DNA from: Parachlorella kessleri
Taxonomy: Eukaryota; Chlorophyta; Trebouxiophyceae; Chlorellales; Chlorellaceae
DNA length: 31,384 nt
Reading direction: 5' to 3'
Assembly: GCA_001598975.1 (NCBI GenBank)
Contig: BBXU01003262.1
Coordinates: forward strand, 1 to 31,384
Below, piece after piece: positions 23,806 through 31,384 of this stretch. A program made the translations under genes and the position numbers. Each line of letters begins with the position of its first letter. Within the stretch, counting starts at the first letter, position 1. The notes beneath the pieces are model-generated. The model did not search any database and had not been told where the DNA came from. It saw nothing but the letters and a program-made list of their open reading frames with translations.

Positions 23806-26800
23806 ATGGCCGAGGTTGAGGCTTCTGTAGAGATGGCCCCCGAGCAGGCCCCCGCAGAGCAGGAGGAGGAGCAGCCAGCCGAGGAGGCCCCCGCAGAGGA
23901 GGCTCAGCAGGAGGAGCCTAAGACAGCACCCAAGACCGCCAGGGCAAGGAAGACCCCGGCCAGCAAGGCCACCCCTGCAACAGGTGGCCCTGGCACGGAC
24001 GGAAGGGCGAAGCGTGAGCGCAAGCAGGCAAGCGATCTGCCGTTCATGCGGTGTGATCAGTCTGTTCCAGAGTTGCCTTTACACCGTCGCCAAAGGCACC
24101 TGGGCCGCCATCCCCATCTCGCGGTGCAGGTGGAACGTTTCAACCCGGTGTCTGCGGAGAAGGAGGAGCACTTTGTCATCAAGGAGGTAGGATTGACAAG
24201 GAACAGCGTGCTGGTGCGCCTTTGGCCTGGAACCTACCAAGTTTGCTGCAAACACCCTGCTTAAGGTCACCCTTCTGCCTGCTCTTCACAGCTCATGGTT
24301 TGCTCTTTGCAGGGCAAGGGGACAAAGCTGCGGGACATCCCAAACGGTGAGTGCAGTCTGCAGCCTTTCCTATCCAACTGTTGAACCGGCATGCACCAGG
24401 TGATAGCGTTGAAGACAGCATGAACTGGAGCACTTTCCTGGGCTTGGCTGTCCATCAGTATCACCACAGGCTGTCTGGGCTCAGCTACGAAGGCGCAACT
24501 ATGCTGTAACTACTGAAAGCAGCAGCAGCACCCTGTGCATTTGGTACGGTCCTTGGCCGCCAAATTACACACTCTGCTGTACACTGTGCCAAGGTGGCTA
24601 GGGAACACCCAAGTCTCGGCTCGATACCTTGATACACGTGGCTCTGGGGCTCTGTTACATTCTGGGCCCCGAGGTTCTGCCATCCATCTCCTTCAGCTGC
24701 TGCTGTGCTGCAGTGGCCTTCAAGCTGGGCAAGGTGACTGGGCGGGACGAGCTGGCGGAGCACCTGCACCAGCTGCTGTACCGCCGCAAGGGCACCCAGG
24801 GCACCCGCAAGAGGGACATCATGGACTTCTCCGGCTTTGCCTTTGAGGAGGCGGAGGAGGTGGGGAGTGAAGGGTGTGGAGCGCCAGGGAGAAAGGGAGG
24901 GACCCTCTTGTGGGCGGGGTGGTTGAGGGGGCTTGTCCGTGGGTGAGGGGTGTTACGGTTGCCCACATGTGGAGCTATGTGGTTGCTGTCGTATGCACAT
25001 GCTTTTGTGGGGAATGTCAGGGCAGGCACAAGATTTGGGATTTTCGGGAGCTAGTCAGCATGTGCGACAGGGGTTGCTGTTGTTTTGTTGCAGATGCTGG
25101 GAATATGTGTGGGTTGTTCGCTTGTTCACATGGGATGTCCAGCAGCCGAGCCAGCAGACAGCCAGCGTAATGTCTGGGCAGGCATGACACAGTTGTAATC
25201 TCCATATTTCCTTCAGCAGCTGACCTAAGTGTAGAGACTACGACTGTGGCGTGCTGCCATGGCATTTGCAGGAGAAGGAGCTGAAGTACCGGCGGGAGTC
25301 GCTGGGCAAGTGGAAGCTGGACCTCATCCACAAGCTGCTGGACGTGCTGGACCTCCCCAGGGGCCAGGGCGAGAAGGTAGGTAGGGGGGGCCCTTTAGCG
25401 TGGGAGCTGCATGCCCCTGGTGAGAAAGAGAGGGGGGAAGGTGGGCAGCAGAGCACTGTGTGGTAGCAGGGAGCATCGTACTCGCTGTTGAGACGGTGGG
25501 TGCTGTGCAGGTGCAGGCTTTTGTGCGTGAGCATTGCAGCTGCAACGAGGGTGCACACGGGGGCAAGGGACGAAGTGCCGGCATAAAGCTGGAGTGCTGC
25601 AGTCTGACATAGCGGTATACGTGCTGGGGCGCGTGGGAGTCTCCGCAGCAGGGCTCATCAATCGTAACTTTACCACTAGCTGTGCGTCGTTGGGGGCTGG
25701 GTCATTCGCGAGGGCTGTTGCTGTTCTTGCTGAAGGCTGGCAAAGTGGACAAGGTGCTGGAATTCTTGCAAGAGCCCAAGCCTTTGAGCGAGGTCAACCT
25801 GGCAGACAAGGTGAGCATAGACAGCAGTGTTGTGTTTCAGTACTTTCTCTGTGTGTGTAGATGCGGGAGTGTCGAGTGGTGGTTGCACCGCTTGCTGCTA
25901 ACTCACTCTAGGCGGCACTGTCCGAGTATGGCCAGTGCACAGGGGGGCTGGCTTGTGTGCACATGTAGAGAGATTGCCTTATGGACAGCAGACTGTTGGG
26001 CGCAAAGACCCCAGAGGGATTGCGTGACGGCATTGGCTGGAGGGGCCTGGCTCAGAGATGATGCATGGGGCTTGTCAATGGGTTGGCATGAGGCAGCAGT
26101 AGAGCTGTCAGCTTGGGTCATGGCACGTTCGCAAGTCGTGGCTCGCCAGGACAACTGTGCGCATTCTTGTGGAGTGAGACCACGTCAGCACGACGCATCT
26201 TCCCGATGTGTATAACAAATAATGACTGTGGAGTGTTACCATGCCCCAGGAAGCCAAGAAGAGGGAGCAGGCCAAGGCGAAGAAGGAGCGGGAGGCAGCC
26301 AAGAAGGAGAAGGAGGCCCAGCAGAAGGAGAAGGTGGGCGGGTCTGCAGCTGCTGGAAGGCAGACAGGTCGGTGGACCCGCGGGGCAGGGCGCGCTGTCC
26401 ATTGTGGCTTGAGTGGGGCGTGGCGGTGTCTGGAGTGCTGCAGACCTGGTGGGTGGGCTGTTGCAGCGTGCTGTTGCACCAGCTCAGACACCACCAATGT
26501 GCAGCTGATAGGCAACCATTAGGTGCCCACCCACTCCTTGAGAGATGGCAGAACACCTGAGCAAGACCTTGGCTTGGGCAGCCTGGCTGCCATTCACCAT
26601 AAGGGGGCTGTGTTGCTGCTGTGCAGGAGAAAGCCAAGAAGGAAAAGGAGAAGGCCAAGAAGGAGCAGGTACGTGGTGGCGCTCGCTTGCACCGAGAGTG
26701 CCAGTGCAGAGCTGTGTGGCCTGCAGGGCAGGGCTGTGCAGTCCCTCAAACATGCGTCCGTTGGAAGTGGGTGGCTCTCCTGTCGCGTGTTGACAAGCTG

Positions 26801-29429
26801 GGTCCCTCAGTAGCGGTAGTCTGGAACCTGAGCACACAGGCGCGACTGCAATGTCATGGGCTATGGGAAAGGAAGCGCTCCTCTGGTCATGCAGGAGAAG
26901 GCCAAGAAGGAGAAGGCTGGGTCCGCTAAGAAGGAGAAGGCTGGGGGGTCTGCCACCAAGCGCAAGGCGGCCTCGGCCGAGAAGAGGCGCCCAGCCAAGG
27001 TGTGCCACCGGGGGTGAACTACAGGAGGCGGCAGCATCTCTTGTGCCCTGTTGAGTGACTGCGGAGTCCTCTTTGGTTGCCTGGATGGCCTGCCTGGCCA
27101 CATGGACCGGCTGTCTTGGCTAGCCTGATCTGTGGTGTGGGGGTCCTTGCTTGCTTGCTTGCTTTCAAGTCCTGTTTGGGGCAAGTGGGGACTGCTTAAC
27201 GGCCTGCAAGTTCCAAGCCAACCTGCATGGCTGGCTGCAGAAAGCCAAGAAGGAGGAGGCCGAAGCTTCGGAGCCCGAAGAGGTACGCTGTGGGGTTCCC
27301 CCTGCAGGTAGCTCCGCAGCCGGCACTTGTGCGCACCTTGCGGTGGGGCCCTTAATTGTTCTTGGTGCCCTTGGTCTGTGTGCTTGTGTGGGTCCACACC
27401 ATGACACACCTCACCCAGCTTGACGCCCTGTCTGCTAATTGGCCAGGAGCCTGGGTTCGAGCCGGCTGGACACCCCCTGCCTTAGGTTAGCCCCCCTCTC
27501 ACTCACGGCCGGTTGGGCGGCATATCACGCGAGACTGGCAGCAGAGGCAGCCCCCTAAATGCAACCCAGGGACATTTAGCACCTGCCATATGCTAGAGGT
27601 GGGTGAGGACCCCCAAGTCCCGCTGCTGCCGCGCCCTCTATGACCAACTTCACCCTGACCCTTGTTCCCGTCCTCGGCCACATTCCCGTGCCCTGCAGGA
27701 TGCCGGTGCTGAGCCTATGGACACCGAGGATGCCGCCGCTGCGGAGCTCAGCTCTGAGCAACTCAAGTCTGACATCGAGGCGGAGCTGGGCAGCCTGTCT
27801 AAGGAGGAGCTGCAGGGCGTGAACATCAAGCTGCTGCTGGCCAAGCTTAGTAAGTGCGCGACAGAAGGATGCCTGTGTGAAGCATGGGCCCCCAATGCCG
27901 CTGGCGTGGTTCTGACGCTTCAAGGAGAATAGCTTTGCCGCTAGCAAGGCACAGTGTGATAGCGGCTAGGCAGTACATGCCTAGCCCCTAGTACCTTGCA
28001 CATGCCTGCCTTGCTGTGGTGGTCCTGTGCACCCTCAGGCCGCCCACAGCCGAGCAGCAGAGCGTGAGCATTGATATGCTGCTGGCCTCCATCAGATGCA
28101 TAGTGCCATGATTCCCCATCACCTGGCCTTCTGAGGCAAGCAAAGGGTTCCCATCTCACGGCATTGCAACACCTACCGCACTGATGCTGTGTCACCGTGC
28201 GTCCTGCAGGTGACAAGTATGGCTTCGATGTCAAGCCCCGCAAGGCGGAGATCAAAACCCTGGCAGTCGAGTTCTGCAACCAGCGGTTCGAGGCAGAGGG
28301 CGCTCCCAAGGAGGATGAGGAGGCAGCAGGCGAAGCGGGCGAGGCAGAGCAGGGCGCAGCGGTGGAGGAGCCAGAGCAGCAAGAGGACGCCAAGGCAGAG
28401 GGCGCTGCTGAGGAGGCTGAGAGGGCAGTCGAGCAGCCAGAGGTAGGAAAGACTGGGAAGAAGGGGGTGGGGCGCAATTGGCTGGCTTCAGCGGGGGAGT
28501 CATGACCGTGCCTTCGACTTTGTAGGCGGTGGTAGCTGCTGTGGCTGTTTGGTGTTGCTGCCAGGTGGGCAATGGAGTAGCACAGGGGCGAAACCGGGGC
28601 TTGCGCCACTTGAGCAAAGGCACCCCCAGATTGGCATCAATCGCACTGTTTTCAGTGAAGTGGTGTTGCCGTTGGGTCACGCCATGGTTGGTGGGACGTC
28701 CTGCCCCCAAGCAGAGTAGCAGTGACCCAGCACAGGAGCGTGGCCAGCCAGCTAGTGAGTGTACTGTTCTCCTTGGTGAGGCAGCACTTACGCTCTCAGC
28801 GGAACTTGTCCACCACAGGAGGCGGCCCCTGCTGAGGAGGCTGAGCAGCAGCAACAAGAGGGCGAGCAGGAGCCAGGAGCGGAGGAGCAGGCAGCGCCTC
28901 CCGAGGAGGCAGCCCCACCATCAGCAGCCCAGGAGGAGGAGGAGCCTACGGCTGGAGTTGACGCAGACATGGCTCACGCAGCTGCTGCTCAGCCTGATGC
29001 GGCACCACAAGCTGCGGAGGCGGCGCCAGCAGGTGGGGCCTCATGTGCGCGGTGTTCCGGTTTCAGTAGCTAAAAGCTGCAGGTTCTGTGTCCGCGGATG
29101 GCAGCGGCACTGCGAGGCACTGGACGAACTGTCAGGTTTGAGCAGCCAAGGGCAGCTCAATGTTCTTTTCTGGCAGGGTTGCAATGGAGTATGCGGCAGA
29201 GGCAGGTGTGAGGCTCCTGATTGGGGTCCCCTGCTGGCCTTGGGTGCAAGGACCACTGCTTTTTTGGCTGTGTTGTGTGTTCAGTATCACTTCCCGGAGC
29301 CCAGCAATTTCGTGTGTGGGGCAGTGTGCAGTTGCTGTCTTGGTTGGAGCCACAGTAGGCCTCACGTTAGTTACTGGGTGTGCCTCACTGGGTGCAGCGC
29401 CTGCAGCTGAGGAGGCTACAGCGGTGTAG
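23806..29429 (+). CDS. DEK-family chromatin protein
   Basis: Inferred exons are 23806-24027, 24130-24186, 24313-24346, 24714-24859, 25272-25376, 25736-25810, 26250-26333, 26627-26668, 26895-26999, 27241-27282, 27699-27849, 28210-28442, 28819-29032 and 29398-29429 (TAG); 513 residues with all phases matching. Residues 1-74 are acidic/Ala/Pro-rich then basic. VERFNPVSAEKEEHFVIKEG, GTKLRDIPNVAFKLGK, LLYRRKGTQGTRKRDIMDFS and LDLIHKLLDVLDLPRG (75-190) form the pseudo-SAP/SAP region of plant DEK proteins. A lysine-rich linker (about 214-300) follows. The DEK C-terminal domain spans about 321-378 (LSSEQLKSDIEAELG...KYGFDVKPRKAEIKTLAVEF). The tail is Glu/Ala/Gln-rich. DEK binds DNA and histones and shapes chromatin; a nuclear location is inferred. 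The start is the ATG in ATCATGGCC; no upstream in-frame ATG was found. Intron 1 begins with GC. Confidence 0.92.
24028..24129 (+). other. GC-AG intron (DEK intron 1)
   Basis: The conserved RKRERKQ/VERFNP junction is restored only with a donor at GCAAGC directly after CAG; the acceptor is GTGCAG. The donor hexamer is identical to that of APS kinase intron 5. GT sites further on do not keep the frame. Confidence 0.78.
26627..27282 (+). repeat. Duplicated lysine-rich exons of DEK
   Basis: Exons 8 (26627-26668), 9 (26895-26999) and 10 (27241-27282) all start with near-identical sequence encoding EKAKKEKE, EKAKKEKAG and KAKKEEA. All are phase 0 at both ends, and exons 8 and 10 are each 42 nt. Exon 7 (26250-26333) has related AKKE units. 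This is best explained by exon duplication that lengthened the basic linker without disturbing the frame. Confidence 0.7.
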
Positions 29430-29779
29430 GCTGGCAGCCCTCAGAGGAAGAAAGGTGGGTGGTTGCAGTGCATGGTACTCTGGTCCGGATGTGACCGCGC
29501 AGGCGTGTGCAGCCTGCACCCTGACATGGTCTCATACACGGCACTTGTTACGGAGATTTTGGTGCCACATCGTCAGACCATCCAGCCGTGGACAAAATCA
29601 TATGATGCAGCTGCTCCTTTTGCAGGGATTTGTTTCTGCACGGCGGTTAGAAGCGGGCAGGACGTTGGCGCAAGTCAATGGTCCTACAACACCGACTTGC
29701 GACAACAACGGCGGGACAACTCAGCCCCTGAGATCTGACTGGGGAACGTGTGGAACCTATGACTGAGGGGCCTGGGCAA

Positions 29780-29784
29780 TGTAA
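29780..29784 (+). terminator. Candidate TGTAA polyadenylation signal for DEK
   Basis: TGTAA lies 351 nt after the DEK stop codon; it is the first in-orientation copy. Confidence 0.5.
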
Positions 29785-31384
29785 CTTGGCCAGATACCAG
29801 CTGGCCACCCTTAACTGTGTGTCTTGCTAGGCAGCGAGTGACCCACACCACAACTGACAGTTTGACGTGTCCTGTCACTCTCACCAGCGTGCTAGTGTGT
29901 CGAAAGGCTTACCCTCACCTGCTTGCTCCCCGACTTGCTTCTCCATCTGCACTGTCACCGTTTTTTTAAAGTTAAGGAATAGGTGCCCAGTGCGCTCTCA
30001 AAGTTGCACCTGCACAGAGGTGCCTCCAACAACCAAGCCACCAAAAACTGATCGAATTGCCTGCCACCCTGGGCAAGGACAGGCAGGCCGTTGGAGCTTC
30101 GAACGCCAGTCATGCGCATTGCCTTCATGACTGCAGTGGAATGTCACGGCAGATGCCAGAGTTTGTTGGGAACTGCCCATGCCACCTGCCCCTTTAGAAT
30201 ACACACAGTTCTGTTAGGGCCTCTGAGGACCAGGCACCTACGATAACCCCACCCTAGGAGTTCAGTTTGCACAGGCGAGGTGCCTGTGGCGCTGCTGAAC
30301 AGCTCGGAGCTCACTGTAGCCCTGCAATACCTGGAAGGTGTACGTGTGATGCAACTTCCGGTCCCGGCCACTGGTGCCGGCTTGAAAGCCTTGAATAGCC
30401 GGGCTTCCCTGCGAGCCCTCCCCCTACCATGACTAAGGGCGGGTGATTGGTTGGTGATCACCCCGCGTGGTACGGACCTGCTTCCGTGTCAGGAAGGGAT
30501 AGGTGAGCATTTCACGTCTCTAACAAGTCTTGGAGGGGTACCTTGCGTTGCTAAACGTGTCCCGACTTTAGCACTGAAGGTGTCATCGCCCCCTCCCTTT
30601 CTCTTGGCAATTGCCAGCTCCTCCGTACGTTTCAACGTCTCTGTAGCTGACTGAACGGTGTACGCTGCCCTTAACCGGGCATGCGCTGACATATCTGACA
30701 CGTGTTCCCCCCGACGAGCCTGCCAGCCTGAAGGCTCGACTGGACCCTAGAGGTGATCACAGGGCCGTCTGTACCCCAGGTGGTCCCAGGTGCCTTAGTT
30801 GCCGCGTTCTTGAGATGGCTAGGCCGGGCCAACTAACCAGGAGGAAGTCACACAACAGCATTAGCAGTGAAGGATTGCCTGATCTCTCAGTGGGCCACGT
30901 GGTCAACACTGACCACTTTGCGCAGTCGCCAAGTGCAGCTTAGTGTCTAGTTTCGGCGCGGGACTGGCGTGTGCATTGCTTGCAGGCTCAGCAGCTTCAG
31001 CTGGGCAGGGGGAGGGCAACCAGTGTCGCGCTGCGAAAGGCACTGGAACCATGCTGAGAAGGGGTCCCTGGCTGTCAGCTGGAGCAGCTGTGGACAACAG
31101 TGCCAGCCATAGGCTCTAGTTGTCCCCACCCCTGCCAGAACAATACTTGCTACGTTGGCTGGCAGCCCCTCCTCCGGTCTGCTCCTGGCTGTGGGGCCAC
31201 CAGGTGCTGCCTGGCTAGCTAGCCCCTGCCTGGCAGCCTGAACAATAAACTAGCAGCAAGCAAGCAGCAGAAGCCGGGCTTTTCATGGATGCCAAGAGCA
31301 GTCCACCTGAAGCCAGTCTTGAGCCTGGCAGTGGACAGGGGGGGCCCTTGCAAGCAGCAGGGGCAGCGACAGCAGGCGGCGGGC
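29785..31384. other. Terminal region without a supportable gene
   Basis: No exon chain, RNA gene or mobile-element signature was found. One minus-strand open stretch (about 30692-30489, from MSAHARLRAAYTVQSATETL) has a helix-like composition and could be an isolated exon of a gene beyond the window, but it has no partner exon or convincing family match. Confidence 0.4.

Noticed and set aside
27445..27480. GGTTCGAGCC resembling a tRNA B box
   Set aside because: No matching A box, T-arm stem or cloverleaf can be formed. It lies within DEK intron 10.

Overview
The window is nuclear DNA of a green alga. It is probably a core chlorophyte (Chlorophyceae), judged from intron-dense GC-rich genes, short GT-AG introns, TGTAA (not AATAAA) near gene ends, plastid-type proteins and runs of low-complexity residues. 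The species cannot be named from sequence alone. None of the genes is a single open frame. Each was rebuilt exon by exon by requiring splice sites, codon phase and protein continuity to agree; no transcript or database was consulted.

Layout. (1) 231-1848 (+): the last four exons of a thylakoid TerC-family membrane protein, with its 5' part off the window. (2) 6038-3411 (-): a complete seven-exon APS kinase, convergent with TerC. Its third intron carries an AT-rich insertion flanked by 9-bp direct repeats. (3) 6240-8036 (+): a four-exon gene for an unrecognised glycine-rich membrane protein, probably plastid-targeted, divergent from APS kinase with 201 bp between the two start codons. (4) 15175-9983 (-): a ten-exon gene for a 756-residue protein with three hnRNP H/F/ESRP-like RRMs and a long low-complexity tail. 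All nine introns are phase 0. (5) 21382-16605 (-): an intron-rich gene for a secreted parallel beta-helix protein of the pectate-lyase-superfamily type. (6) 23806-29429 (+): a complete fourteen-exon DEK chromatin-protein homologue. The 29.4-31.4 kb end holds no gene I can support.

The genes do not form a pathway. They cover thylakoid biogenesis, sulfate assimilation, RNA processing, an extracytoplasmic carbohydrate-type protein and chromatin. The points most worth checking are: three GC-AG introns in three of the genes; a duplicated exon fragment ending in a stop inside an RRM-gene intron; lysine-rich exon duplications in DEK; the small TIR element in the APS kinase intron; a three-copy dispersed repeat in non-coding DNA; and a bacterial-looking beta-helix protein in an algal gene with many introns.
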